Of a stretch of DNA of 42,146 bases, positions 25,317 to 33,884 are shown in pieces (position 1 is the stretch's first letter; every line of letters starts with the position of its first letter). The notes beneath the pieces were generated by a model. That model saw nothing but the letters and a program-made list of their open reading frames with translations, made no database searches and was not told the origin of the DNA. The translations under genes were made by a program, and so were the position numbers. Source of the DNA: Acrocarpospora catenulata (GTDB lineage Bacteria > Actinomycetota > Actinomycetes > Streptosporangiales > Streptosporangiaceae); assembly GCF_018476525.1 (NCBI RefSeq), contig NZ_JAHCST010000078.1, positions 1 through 42,146 on the forward strand, in the 5' to 3' direction.

Positions 25317-26521
25317 AGATCGTTGACATCCGTGCGACCCCGGTGACGGTGCCGCTGCGCCGGCCGCTGCGCTGGTCCTTCGGCGTCGAGGTGTCCACCA
25401 CCCGCACCATCGTGGAACTGATCACCGACGAGGGCCTGATCGGCGTCGGCGAGACCCGGGGCGGCGACGAGGTCGTGCGCGCCCTCATGCTCCACCGCGA
25501 CCTCTACATCGGCGTCGATCCGATGGAGGTGTGGCGGATCACCCGCCGCTTCAGCGTCTTCCGGATGACCAGCGAGCAGCTGGCGCTGGTCGGCGCCGCG
25601 AAGCTGGCCGGCGCCGCCGTGGAGATGGCCTGCTGGGACCTGGTCGGCAAGGCGCTGGGCAAGCGCTGCGGAGACCTGTGGGGCGGCATCGAGAACGAAC
25701 AGGTGGAGTTCGCCGCGTACGTCTTCTACCGCTACGCCGCCACCGGCGAGATCGGCAACGGTGACCGTCCCGAGGACGCCGCCGACCACGCCGAGGAGCT
25801 CTTCGACACCTACGGGTTCACCGACATCAAGTTCAAGAACGGGGTCCTGCCGCCGGAGCAGGAGATCGCCTCGGTCCGCATCATGCGGGAGCGGCTCGGT
25901 TCGCGGCTGCGGTACCTGCGGATCGACCCCAACGCGGTCTGGTCGGTGGAGACCAGTGTCCGGGTGCTCAACGAGCTGGCCGACTACGGCCTGGAGTTCT
26001 GCGAGGACCCGACCTGGGGGATCGAGGGAATGTCGCTGGTCAGGGAGCGCACCCCGGTCCCGCTGGCCACCAACATGTGCTGCGTCACCTTCGAGCAGAT
26101 CCCGCTGTCGGTACGGCTGCGCGCGGTCGACGTGATCCTCGGCGACGTGCACTTCTGGGGCGGCCCCAGCTCGGTGCTGCAACTGGCGAAGGTGTGCGAG
26201 ACGTTCAACCTCGGCCTGAGCATGCACAGCGACCGCGAACTGGGCATCTCCACCGCGGCGGTGCTGCACGTGGCCGCCGCGGAGACGATGGTCAGCCACG
26301 CCGTCGACTCCCACCTGCCGGAGCAGGCCGACGACATCATCACCGAGCCGTTCACCTTCCGCGACGGGCGGATCCAGGTGCCGGCCGGACCCGGACTCGG
26401 CGTCGAGATCGACCAGGACAAGCTGCGCTTCTACGCGGACTACCACCGCAGGAACGGCGAGGGCAGCGAGTTCGCCGACACCGCCCAGCCCGGGTTCCGC
26501 GCGAAGTTCCCGAGGTTCTGA
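25313..26521 (+). CDS. Enolase superfamily (mandelate racemase/muconate lactonizing) dehydratase, glucarate-dehydratase-like
   Basis: A 402-residue sugar-acid dehydratase of the enolase superfamily. The N-terminal capping domain (VDIRATPVTVPLRRPLRWSFG) is followed by the barrel with KxK (Lys173, Lys175 in DIKFKNG), the probable metal ligands Asp205 (RIDPN), Glu231 (EFCEDP) and Asn254 (ATNMCC), and Asp278 with His305 (GLSMHSDRELG). The Asn as third metal ligand and the His-Asp pair match the glucarate dehydratase subgroup, so proton abstraction by Lys or His and loss of water to a 2-keto-3-deoxy acid are expected. The start is TTG in the sequence TTGA shared with the preceding stop. Its own TGA shares one base with the next ATG. 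The true substrate acid, perhaps an amino-sugar acid, is unknown. Confidence 0.91.
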   Translation: MKIVDIRATPVTVPLRRPLRWSFGVEVSTTRTIVELITDEGLIGVGETRGGDEVVRALMLHRDLYIGVDPMEVWRITRRFSVFRMTSEQLALVGAAKLAGAAVEMACWDLVGKALGKRCGDLWGGIENEQVEFAAYVFYRYAATGEIGNGDRPEDAADHAEELFDTYGFTDIKFKNGVLPPEQEIASVRIMRERLGSRLRYLRIDPNAVWSVETSVRVLNELADYGLEFCEDPTWGIEGMSLVRERTPVPLATNMCCVTFEQIPLSVRLRAVDVILGDVHFWGGPSSVLQLAKVCETFNLGLSMHSDRELGISTAAVLHVAAAETMVSHAVDSHLPEQADDIITEPFTFRDGRIQVPAGPGLGVEIDQDKLRFYADYHRRNGEGSEFADTAQPGFRAKFPRF

Positions 26522-27291
26522 TGCCGGCAGGGTCATTGGCGGGCCGGGTGGCCCTGGTGACCGGGGCGGCCGGCGGCATCGGCCGCCAGATCGCGCGGCG
26601 GCTGGCGGCCGACGGCGCGGCGGTCGCGGTCAACTACCACCCGGCGGCGGACGAGGAGACCGCCGCCGAGGAGCTGGTCCGGGAGATCGGCGCGGACCGG
26701 GCCACCGCGATCCCCGCCGACGTGTCCGACCCGGATCAGGTCGCGGAACTGGTGAGCACGGCCCGCGACCGGTTGGGGCCGGTCTCGGCGCTGGTGTGCA
26801 ACGCGGCGACGTCGGTGGCCGCGCGGGGCGACTGGCGGCGGCTCACCGCCGAGGACTGGGCACGGGTGCTCGCGGTCAACGTCACCGGCGCCTTCCTCTG
26901 CGTCCAGGCGGCCTATCCCGACCTGGCCGCCGGCGGCCACGGCGCGGTGGTGGTGATGTCGTCGGTCACGCCGCTGCTCGGCCGGACCGGGAACCTGCAC
27001 TACGTGACCTCCAAGGCCGCGCTGATCGGGCTGACCCGGGCGCTGGCCCGGGAGTCCGGCCCGGACGGCGTACGGTTCAACGCCATCGCGCCCGGCGCGA
27101 TCCGTACCCCGGCGGAGGCGGTGTACGGCGGCGAGGCCGAACTCGCCGCGGACCTGGCGGCCGTGCAGTCGCTGCGCCGGCGCGGCGAACCGGCGGACGT
27201 GGCGGCGGCGACGAGCTTCCTGCTGAGCGAGGACGCCTCGTTCGTGACCGGGCAACTGCTGGTCGTCGACGGTGGCTGGGTGATGCACTGA
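26521..27291 (+). CDS. SDR family oxidoreductase B
   Basis: A 256-residue classical SDR: TGAAGGIG cofactor loop, VNYHPAADEE after beta-2 (as in FabG-like NADP enzymes), CNAA in place of NNAG, VMSSVTPLLG with the catalytic Ser and YVTSK with Tyr/Lys. FVTGQLLVVDGGW ends the domain. It resembles 3-oxoacyl-ACP-reductase-like enzymes, but the catabolic operon argues for a sugar or hydroxy-acid substrate. Start and stop are shared with neighbours: ATG overlaps the enolase stop by one base, and its TGA overlaps the next ATG by one base, so translation is tightly coupled. The Asn-to-Cys change in NNAG is tolerated in some SDRs. Confidence 0.91.
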   Translation: MPAGSLAGRVALVTGAAGGIGRQIARRLAADGAAVAVNYHPAADEETAAEELVREIGADRATAIPADVSDPDQVAELVSTARDRLGPVSALVCNAATSVAARGDWRRLTAEDWARVLAVNVTGAFLCVQAAYPDLAAGGHGAVVVMSSVTPLLGRTGNLHYVTSKAALIGLTRALARESGPDGVRFNAIAPGAIRTPAEAVYGGEAELAADLAAVQSLRRRGEPADVAAATSFLLSEDASFVTGQLLVVDGGWVMH

Positions 27292-28793
27292 TGCCGGTCA
27301 GGATCGCCGTCGCGAGTCTCATCCAGGAGACCAACACCTTCTCCCCGCAACCGTCCACCCTGGACGACTTCCGGGCGCAGGGGCTCTGGCTGGGCGCCGA
27401 GGCCATGGACAGGTCCGCCGGCACCAACACGGAGTTCGCCGGCGCGGTCGAGCGGATCGGGGAGGCCGGGGCCCGGCCAGTGCCGATCATGCGGGCCTGG
27501 GCGATGTCCGGCGGCGTTCTCGACCGGCCCGGCTTCGCCACCCTGCGGGGGCTGCTGACCGACGGCCTGGCCGCCGCGGGACCTGTCGACGCGCTGGTGC
27601 TCTGCCTGCACGGCGCGCTGGTCGCCGACGGCGCGGCCGCCGCCGACGCCGTGCTGGTGGAAGCCGCGCGCGCGGCGCTCGCCCCCGGCGTGCCGGTGAT
27701 CGTGACCCACGATCTGCACGCCAACGTGACGCGGCGGATCGTGCGCGCCGCCGACGCGCTGATCGGCTTCCACACCTACCCGCACGTGGACCAGGGCGAG
27801 ACCGGGCGGCGCGGCGCCGACCTCGCGCTGCGCGCGGCGGACGGCGGGCCGATGCCGGGTACGGCGCTGGCCAAACGGCCCATGCTGGTGCCGGCCGAGT
27901 CGCAGGCCCTGGCCGACCCGCCGATGGCGCGGCTGCGCGCGCTCGCCGACGCGGCGACCGGCGGGCCGATCCTCGACGTGTCGCTGTTCCCGGTGCAGCC
28001 CTGGCTGGACGTACCGGAGCTGGGGTTCGCCGTGACGGTCACCCACACCGGAGCGCCGGGCGCCGCGGCGGCGGCCGAGGCGGTCGCCGATCGGATCGCC
28101 GGTGCGGCGTGGGACGGCAGGGCGGGGTTCTCGGTCCAGCCGGTGCCGGTCGCCGAGGCCATCCGCCGGATCCGCCCGGGTACCGGGCTGGGGCCGGTGC
28201 TGCTGGTTCAGTCCGCCGACTCGCCCACGGCGGGGGCCACCGCCGACAGCGCCGCCGTGATCGCGGCACTGCGGGAGCACGGCCGGGGCCTGCGGGCGTA
28301 CGCGACGGTGGTGGACGCTCCGGCGGTGGCCGCGTGTTTCGCCGCGGGACCGGGGGCCACGGTCGGCACCGTGGTCGGCGCGACCCTGGATCCGCGATGG
28401 TCCGGGCCGACGCCGCTGTCCGGAACCGTACGGCGGCTGGGCGCGGAACCGGTCATTCTGACCGGTGACTCGATGACCGGCCAGGCGATCTCCATGGGCC
28501 GCTGGGCGACCGTCGACACCGGCGAGGGCTTGGTGGTGCTGGTGACCGAGCGCCCGGCGCCGACCTTCGATCCCGCCGGATACCGGCACGCCGGGCTCGA
28601 ACCCGCCGACGCGGACACCGTCGTGGTCCGCTCGGCCACCATGTACCGGGCCGGGTTCCGCGGCATCCACGCCGGCGCGATCCTGCTCGACCTGCCCGGC
28701 GCCAGCACGCCCCGGCTCGACTACCTCGAGTTCCGGCACGCCCCGCGACCGCTTCATCCCCTGGACCCGACTCTGGCGGAAGGCAGCCGATGA
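27291..28793 (+). CDS. M81 family (MlrC-like) metallopeptidase, copy B
   Basis: A second M81 protein of 500 residues, clearly related to copy A at 18494 (both have QETNTF near the N-terminus, DxHAN, and TYPHVD) but divergent. The metal-site region reads HDLHANVTRR and GFHTYPHVDQGETG. The C-terminal motif differs: copy A has DVADNVGGGSPGDGT, copy B has VQSADSPTAGATADS. The two copies therefore probably act on different amide bonds or different stages. It has no signal peptide. It overlaps the SDR gene by one base and the next gene by four bases (ATGA). Placement inside the operon, with copy A under a co-regulated promoter, implies a two-step amide hydrolysis; this is inference. Confidence 0.9.
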   Translation: MPVRIAVASLIQETNTFSPQPSTLDDFRAQGLWLGAEAMDRSAGTNTEFAGAVERIGEAGARPVPIMRAWAMSGGVLDRPGFATLRGLLTDGLAAAGPVDALVLCLHGALVADGAAAADAVLVEAARAALAPGVPVIVTHDLHANVTRRIVRAADALIGFHTYPHVDQGETGRRGADLALRAADGGPMPGTALAKRPMLVPAESQALADPPMARLRALADAATGGPILDVSLFPVQPWLDVPELGFAVTVTHTGAPGAAAAAEAVADRIAGAAWDGRAGFSVQPVPVAEAIRRIRPGTGLGPVLLVQSADSPTAGATADSAAVIAALREHGRGLRAYATVVDAPAVAACFAAGPGATVGTVVGATLDPRWSGPTPLSGTVRRLGAEPVILTGDSMTGQAISMGRWATVDTGEGLVVLVTERPAPTFDPAGYRHAGLEPADADTVVVRSATMYRAGFRGIHAGAILLDLPGASTPRLDYLEFRHAPRPLHPLDPTLAEGSR

Positions 28794-29833
28794 ACTCCAG
28801 ACCAGCCCCGCTGCTGCTGGCGGACAACCGGATACCGGTCTACTACGCGGGCGGCGAGCGGATCAGCGAGTTCCGGGGCGGCGGCGACTCCCCGACCGGC
28901 CCTGAGGACTGGGTCGGCTCGCTGACCGCCCTGCCCGCCGCCCTCCTGCCACCCGGATATCCGCAGGACACGGGCGTCTCGCGGACCGACCGCGGCTCGC
29001 TTCGCGACCTGGTGAAAGCCGCCCCACAGGCCTGGCTGGGGGAGGAACTGGCCGCCGCCCACGGCGCCGAGAGCGGACTGCTGGTCAAGCTGCTCGACGC
29101 GGGCGAACGGCTGCCGGTGCACTGCCACCCGACCCGCGACTTCGCCCGGGCCCATCTGGGCAGCCGGTTCGGCAAGACCGAGGGCTGGATCGTGCTGGCC
29201 GCCGCGCCCGGTGCCCGGGTCTGGCTCGGCCTGCGCGAGCGGGTCGCCGCCGAGGAGCTCCGGCGCTGGATCACGGCCCAGGACAGCACCGCCATGCTCG
29301 CCGCGATGAACGAGATCCCGGTGACCGCCGGCCAGGTGTTCTACGTTCCCGCCGGGCTGCCGCACGCGATCGGCGCGGGCGTGATGGTGACCGAACTGCA
29401 GGAACCGACCTCGTTCTCGGTCCTCGCCGAGCACGACGCGTTCGGGCTGGGATCGGCGGCGGCGACCCTGGGACTGGGCTGGGATCTCGCGCTGACCTGC
29501 TTCGACCTGAACGGCTACGCCGACCGGCTCGGCGAGCTGATGCCGGCCTCCCGTGATCTGCGGTCGTCCTCCGGCGGCCGGCTGCGCAGCCTCTTCCCCG
29601 CCGACGCGGACGCCTACTTCCGCGCCTGGCAGGCGGAGTGCACCGAGGATCTGGCCCTGCCGGGCGCCGGATTCGCCGTCCTCGTCGTCACCGGCGGCGC
29701 GGGCACACTGGTCTGGAACGGCGGGGAAACCCCCATCGCGCGCGGCCAGACGCTGGTGGTGCCCGCCGCGGCCGGACCGCTGTGCCTGCGGGGCACAGTC
29801 CGGGTGATCGCCTGCCTGCCGCCGGAGTGCTGA
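28790..29833 (+). CDS. Type I phosphomannose-isomerase-like cupin (ManA family)
   Basis: A 347-residue protein of the class I mannose-6-phosphate isomerase fold. Zinc ligands are conserved: His111 and His113 (LPVHCHP), Glu131 (FGKTEGW) and His192 (PAGLPHAIG). It is shorter than E. coli ManA (391 residues). The surrounding operon has no sugar kinase, so an aldose-ketose isomerisation of an unphosphorylated sugar or amino sugar is more likely than the classical reaction. The start ATG shares ATGA with the preceding stop, and its own TGA shares one base with the next ATG. Binding of sugar without isomerisation is also possible. Confidence 0.88.
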   Translation: MNSRPAPLLLADNRIPVYYAGGERISEFRGGGDSPTGPEDWVGSLTALPAALLPPGYPQDTGVSRTDRGSLRDLVKAAPQAWLGEELAAAHGAESGLLVKLLDAGERLPVHCHPTRDFARAHLGSRFGKTEGWIVLAAAPGARVWLGLRERVAAEELRRWITAQDSTAMLAAMNEIPVTAGQVFYVPAGLPHAIGAGVMVTELQEPTSFSVLAEHDAFGLGSAAATLGLGWDLALTCFDLNGYADRLGELMPASRDLRSSSGGRLRSLFPADADAYFRAWQAECTEDLALPGAGFAVLVVTGGAGTLVWNGGETPIARGQTLVVPAAAGPLCLRGTVRVIACLPPEC

Positions 29834-30726
29834 TGGACCTCGGCCGCCTGCCCCGCCTCCCCGCGCGTACCGTACAGGTCGTCGACAGCCGGTGCGCGCT
29901 GGGAGAGAGCCCGCTGTGGCTGCCCGGCACCGCGGAACTCCGCTGGGTCGACGCGGTACGCGGTGAGTTGCACACGCTGGGTCCGGGCGGGCACCAACGA
30001 CGGCCGGTCGTGACCGGGGTGCTCAGTGCGATCGCCGCCGACACCGGCGGCGGCCTGGTGCTCACCGCCGACCGGCGGGTCCTGCGTACGGCAGGGCCGG
30101 GCGGACCGGCCACCGAGCTCGCGCGAATCCCCGACCAGCCCCCTGGGATACGGTTCAACGACGCGAAGGCAGGCCCGGACGGCCGGCTCTGGGCCGGCAC
30201 GGTCTGCCCGGGACAGCCGAACACCGCCGCCCTGTGGTCGATCGGCCCCACCGGCGACACCGTCCGGCACTGGTCCGGAATCAGCCACGGCAACGGCATC
30301 ACCTGGAACCCGTCCGGCGACACGATGTTCTTCGTCGACAGCGGCGAACGGACCGTGTCCCGCGCCGCGTTCTCCAGCGACGGCGGGGTCGGGGCCGGCG
30401 AGGTCATCGCTCGCATCCCCGACGGCATCCCCGACGGCCTGACCGTGGACGCCCAGGCCGACCTGTGGCTCGCCGTCTGGGGTGGCGGCTGTCTGGTACG
30501 GCTGCGCGCCGACGGCACCCCGGTCGGACGGGTCGACCTGCCCGACCGGAACGTCACCTCATGCGCCTTCGCCGGACCCGACCTCGGCCTGCTCGCGGTG
30601 ACCACCGCCGCGGACGACGTCGACCCGGCCGGTGGCGGGGGATCGGTCTACCTGCTGGATGTCGGCCGGCACGGCGTCCCCGGCCATCTGTTCGGCGCGA
30701 CCGCGGAAAGGAGCGGTGAGCAGTGA
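29833..30726 (+). CDS. SMP-30/gluconolactonase family lactonase
   Basis: A 297-residue six-bladed propeller of the SMP-30/gluconolaconase/LRE-like family, which opens sugar lactones using one divalent metal. The ligand motifs are visible in order: CALGESPLW with the metal Glu, RFNDAKAGPDGRLWAGT with Asn and substrate residues, HGNGITWNPSGDTMFFVDSG with the metal Asn, and PDGLTVDAQADLWLA with the metal Asp. It should act after a dehydrogenase turns the sugar into a lactone, delivering the acid for the enolase-superfamily dehydratase encoded earlier in the operon. ATG at 29833 is chosen because it shares one base with the preceding TGA; the upstream in-frame extension lies inside the previous gene. 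The stop overlaps the next GTG by four bases. Confidence 0.92.
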   Translation: MDLGRLPRLPARTVQVVDSRCALGESPLWLPGTAELRWVDAVRGELHTLGPGGHQRRPVVTGVLSAIAADTGGGLVLTADRRVLRTAGPGGPATELARIPDQPPGIRFNDAKAGPDGRLWAGTVCPGQPNTAALWSIGPTGDTVRHWSGISHGNGITWNPSGDTMFFVDSGERTVSRAAFSSDGGVGAGEVIARIPDGIPDGLTVDAQADLWLAVWGGGCLVRLRADGTPVGRVDLPDRNVTSCAFAGPDLGLLAVTTAADDVDPAGGGGSVYLLDVGRHGVPGHLFGATAERSGEQ

Positions 30727-31760
30727 GTATGCGACAGGTGTGGATCAACGGGCCTGAGCTGGCCGAGGTGCGCGAAGTGCCGATCTGCCGGCCGGCGGAG
30801 GGCGAGGTCCTGGTACGCATGGCCTACGCCGGCATCTGCGGCTCGGACCTGCACACACTGCGGCGCGGGCATCCCTGGCTGCCCTACCCCATCGCGCCGG
30901 GCCACGAGGCGTCCGGCGTGGTCGCCGAGATCGGTCCCGGCACGTCCGGTCTCGCGGTCGGTGACGCCGTCTACCTCCGCCCGGCCCTGCACTGCGGACG
31001 GTGCTTCTACTGCCGCCGCGGCCGGGAGAACCTGTGCGCCAACCTGATCGGGATCGGCTCGCACCGGCCCGGCGCGTTCGCCGACTACTTCACGGTGCCG
31101 CACGCCGCGCTCGCCCCGGTCCCCGCCGGGGTCGGCCTGGGGGCGGCGGCGATGACCGAGCCGCTGGCCACCGCAGTGCACGCCGTCGCCCTGGCGGCCG
31201 GGCGCGGCGGGCGGCTGGACGGGTGCACGGCCGCCGTGCTCGGCGGCGGCACGATCGGGCAGTGCGTGCTGCTCGCGGCGCTCGACGCGGGGGCCGCCGC
31301 GGTGGCGGTCACCGATCCTGTCCCGGGCAAGCGGGCGCTGGCCACCCGGCTGGGCGCGGTGGCGGCCCTGGACGCGGCCGACCCGGCACTCGAATCCGGC
31401 CTCGCCGAGGTGCTCGGCGGCCGTCCGGACGTGGTCTTCGACTGTGTGGCGACCGCCGGCTCGCTGGGGGTCGCGATCTCGCTGTCCTCGCGTGGCGGCA
31501 GCGTGATCGTCGTCGGCGTCGGCCACGGTCCGCTGGAGGTCGCCATCGAGGTTATCCAGGACCAGGAGATCCGCATCGCCGGCTCGGCCATGTACGTACC
31601 CGGCGACTTCACCGCCGCGGAGCGGCTCATCGCCGCCGGAGCGCCGGTCGACCGGCTCGTCACCTCGATCCGTCCGGTCGGCGACGCGCCGGACGCGCTG
31701 CGCACCGCCGCCACCGGCGCCGAAGTCAAGATCCACCTGTCCGGCCCGGCCGCCGGCTGA
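30723..31760 (+). CDS. Zinc-type medium-chain dehydrogenase A
   Basis: A 345-residue sorbitol/threonine-dehydrogenase-like MDR. The catalytic zinc site has Cys in AGICGSDLH, His-Glu in APGHEASGVV and the TEPLATAVHAV segment; the structural zinc lobe has four Cys (CGRCFYCRRGRENLC). The Rossmann domain shows AVLGGGTIGQCVL. It probably oxidises a sugar or polyol hydroxyl with NAD(P)+. GTG at 30723 overlaps the lactonase stop by four bases and has GGAAAGGAG about 9 bases upstream; the ATG at 30729 is an alternative. It is one of three MDR genes in a row, which are too different to be simple tandem copies. Confidence 0.92.
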   Translation: MSMRQVWINGPELAEVREVPICRPAEGEVLVRMAYAGICGSDLHTLRRGHPWLPYPIAPGHEASGVVAEIGPGTSGLAVGDAVYLRPALHCGRCFYCRRGRENLCANLIGIGSHRPGAFADYFTVPHAALAPVPAGVGLGAAAMTEPLATAVHAVALAAGRGGRLDGCTAAVLGGGTIGQCVLLAALDAGAAAVAVTDPVPGKRALATRLGAVAALDAADPALESGLAEVLGGRPDVVFDCVATAGSLGVAISLSSRGGSVIVVGVGHGPLEVAIEVIQDQEIRIAGSAMYVPGDFTAAERLIAAGAPVDRLVTSIRPVGDAPDALRTAATGAEVKIHLSGPAAG

Positions 31761-31780
31761 TCGTTGGAGGAGGAAACCCG

Positions 31781-32875
31781 ATGCGCGTAGCCACGCCGGT
31801 GCTGTTCCAGGCGGGCACCCCGCACCGCGTCGTCGAACTGGACGTCGACGAACCCCGCGCGGGCGAGGTACGGGTGCGGATGGCGGCCTCCGGAGTCTGC
31901 CACAGCTGCCTGTACACCATGAACGGCCAGCACGCGGGGATCCCGATGCCGATCGTGCTGGGCGACGAGGGGGCCGGGGTGGTCGAGTCGGTCGGCCCCG
32001 GCGTCACCTCGGTCGCCGAAGGCGACCATGTCATCGTCTCCTGGGCGCCCGGCTGCGGCCGGTGCCGTACCTGCCTGCGGGGAGCCCCCGCCCTGTGCGC
32101 CGCCGGGCCGCCACTGGGCCGGATGGCCGACCACACCACCCGGTTCCACCTCGACGGCGCGGAGGTCTTCCACTACGGCCCGGCCACCAACGCGCCGCTG
32201 ACCGTGCTGAACGAACGCGCCGTGGTCACCGTCGACCCGCGGATGCCGCTGGACCTGGCCGCGCTGATCGGCTGCGCCGCCGCGACCGGGGTGGGCGCGG
32301 TGCGCAACACCGCGCGGGTGCGGACCGGCGAGAGCATGGTGGTGGTCGGCTGCGGCGGGGTCGGTATCAGCGCATTGCACGCGGGCGCGCTGGCCGGCGC
32401 GTACCCGGTCGTGGCCGTCGACGTGGTGCCGGAGAAGTTTCCCGCGCTCACGGCACTCGGCGCCACGCACTGTGTGGACGCGACGGCTGACGACGCCGTC
32501 GCGCGCATCCTCGACATCACCGGCGGTGGCGTGGACTACGCCCTCGTCACCAGCAGCGCGCCCTCCGCGTTCCCGCTCGCGACCCGCGTGCTGGCCCCCC
32601 AGGGCACCTGCGTGCTGATCGCCGGCTATCCGGACGGCGCGACGCTCTCCTTTGACCCGGGACATCTGCTCAACGGGGAACGCCGGATCATCGCCTCCAA
32701 GTACGGCTCGTCGAATCCACCGGTCGACTTTCCCGATCTGGTCGACCTGTATCTCGCCGGGCGGCTGCGCCTGGACGAACTGGTCTCCCGGAGATGGCGG
32801 ATCGATCAGGTGGACGAGGCGTATGAGGCGCTCAGCTCCGGCATGCAGACCCGCGGCCTGATCGTCTTCGAGTGA
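31781..32875 (+). CDS. Zinc-type medium-chain alcohol dehydrogenase B with altered zinc site
   Basis: A 364-residue MDR closer to the class III/NDMA-dependent alcohol dehydrogenases. It has the catalytic-domain ASGVCHSC, the structural zinc lobe CGRCRTCLRGAPALC, the Cys in LIGCAAATGVGAVRNTA and the Rossmann loop VVGCGGVGISALHAG. The usual zinc-binding His in GHE(G)AGVVE is Asp here (LGDEGAGVVESVG), and the Asp of CHSD is Cys. An Asp could still hold zinc, or the site may be altered. ATG at 31781 has a strong GGAGGAGG upstream (31766-31773). It follows MDR A by 20 bases and precedes MDR C by 10. The likely substrate is an alcohol or aldehyde formed in the pathway; this is not certain. Confidence 0.9.
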   Translation: MRVATPVLFQAGTPHRVVELDVDEPRAGEVRVRMAASGVCHSCLYTMNGQHAGIPMPIVLGDEGAGVVESVGPGVTSVAEGDHVIVSWAPGCGRCRTCLRGAPALCAAGPPLGRMADHTTRFHLDGAEVFHYGPATNAPLTVLNERAVVTVDPRMPLDLAALIGCAAATGVGAVRNTARVRTGESMVVVGCGGVGISALHAGALAGAYPVVAVDVVPEKFPALTALGATHCVDATADDAVARILDITGGGVDYALVTSSAPSAFPLATRVLAPQGTCVLIAGYPDGATLSFDPGHLLNGERRIIASKYGSSNPPVDFPDLVDLYLAGRLRLDELVSRRWRIDQVDEAYEALSSGMQTRGLIVFE

Positions 32876-32885
32876 GGGGGAGCCA

Positions 32886-33884
32886 ATGCACGCCGTGGTG
32901 GTAGAGGCGCCGGACCGCCTCGCCGTGACCCAGGTGCCCGATCCGGCGCCGGCGCCCGACGGCGTGGTGATCGCCGTCCGTTCGTGCGGCATCTGTGGCA
33001 CCGACCTGCACCTGGTCAGCGGCGACCTCGGGGTGGACCGGCTGCCGCTGATCCCCGGGCACGAACCGTACGGCGAGGTGGTCGCGGTCGGTGCCGAGGT
33101 AGGCGGGTACGCGGTGGGCGACCTCGTCGCCGTGGACCCGTCGCTGCACTGCGGCCGGTGCGACCCATGCCGGCGGGGGCAGGGCAACATGTGCCTGCGG
33201 TGGGGTGCGCTCGGCGCCACCAGGCCCGGCGCGTGGGCCCAGTTCGCCGCGGTGCCCGAGGCCAACCTGTACCGCCTGCCGGAGTCGTTCCCCCTGGAGG
33301 CGGCCCCGCTGGCCGAACCGGTGGCCTGCGCGGTTCGCGGCCTGCACCGGTTGAACCCCCGGCCCGACGAGCCCGCGATCGTCTTCGGGGCCGGCACGAT
33401 GGGGCTCATCCTGGCGATCATGCTCGACTCGCGGGGCGTCGGGCCGGTGACCGTGGTGGACATCAACCCGGCCAGGCGGGAACTCGCCGAACGGCTGACC
33501 GGCGCGCGCGCCTGCGACCCCGAGGAAGCCGCGGGGCTGCGGGCGCCGTGGGTGATCGAGGCGACCGGCAGCCCGCGGGCGTTCGCGCAGGCCCTCGACT
33601 GCGTGGCGCGCGCCGGCCATCTGCTGGTCTTCGGCGTCGCCTCGCCGCAGGCCACGGCCGCGGTGTCGCCGTACCGGATCTACGCCGACGAGTTGACCAT
33701 CGTGGGTTCGATGGCCATCCTGAACAGCTTTCCCCCGGCCATCGACGTCATCCGCCGTCACGCGGCCCGGCTGGCACCGCTGGTCACCGACAGGTTCGAG
33801 CTGGATCGGATCGACGACGCGCTGGCCCTGGTACGGTCCGGCCGGACCGTCAAGACCGTGCTCACCCCGGAGGTACGGCCGTGA
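32886..33884 (+). CDS. Zinc-type medium-chain dehydrogenase C
   Basis: A 332-residue MDR of the polyol/threonine dehydrogenase group: CGICGTDLHLVSG and IPGHEPYGEV for catalytic zinc, CGRCDPCRRGQGNMC for structural zinc, AEPVACAVRGLHRL, and the cofactor loop VFGAGTMGLILAIM followed by VVDINPARRE, whose Asp indicates NAD. The catalytic His is intact, unlike MDR B. GAGGGGGA lies just upstream of the ATG. Its TGA overlaps the GTG of the next SDR by four bases. With MDR A it offers two independent oxidation steps for sugar or amino-sugar intermediates. Confidence 0.92.
   Translation: MHAVVVEAPDRLAVTQVPDPAPAPDGVVIAVRSCGICGTDLHLVSGDLGVDRLPLIPGHEPYGEVVAVGAEVGGYAVGDLVAVDPSLHCGRCDPCRRGQGNMCLRWGALGATRPGAWAQFAAVPEANLYRLPESFPLEAAPLAEPVACAVRGLHRLNPRPDEPAIVFGAGTMGLILAIMLDSRGVGPVTVVDINPARRELAERLTGARACDPEEAAGLRAPWVIEATGSPRAFAQALDCVARAGHLLVFGVASPQATAAVSPYRIYADELTIVGSMAILNSFPPAIDVIRRHAARLAPLVTDRFELDRIDDALALVRSGRTVKTVLTPEVRP

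Noticed and set aside
26077-26520. Upstream extension of SDR B
   Set aside because: The extension overlaps the enolase-superfamily gene in another frame; the ATG at 26521 gives a normal SDR N-terminus.
31085-33655. Minus-strand open frame of about 856 codons opposite the three MDR genes
   Set aside because: It lies wholly opposite three well-recognised dehydrogenases, is Arg/Ala/Pro/Ser-rich without a domain, and is a codon-bias shadow of high-GC genes.
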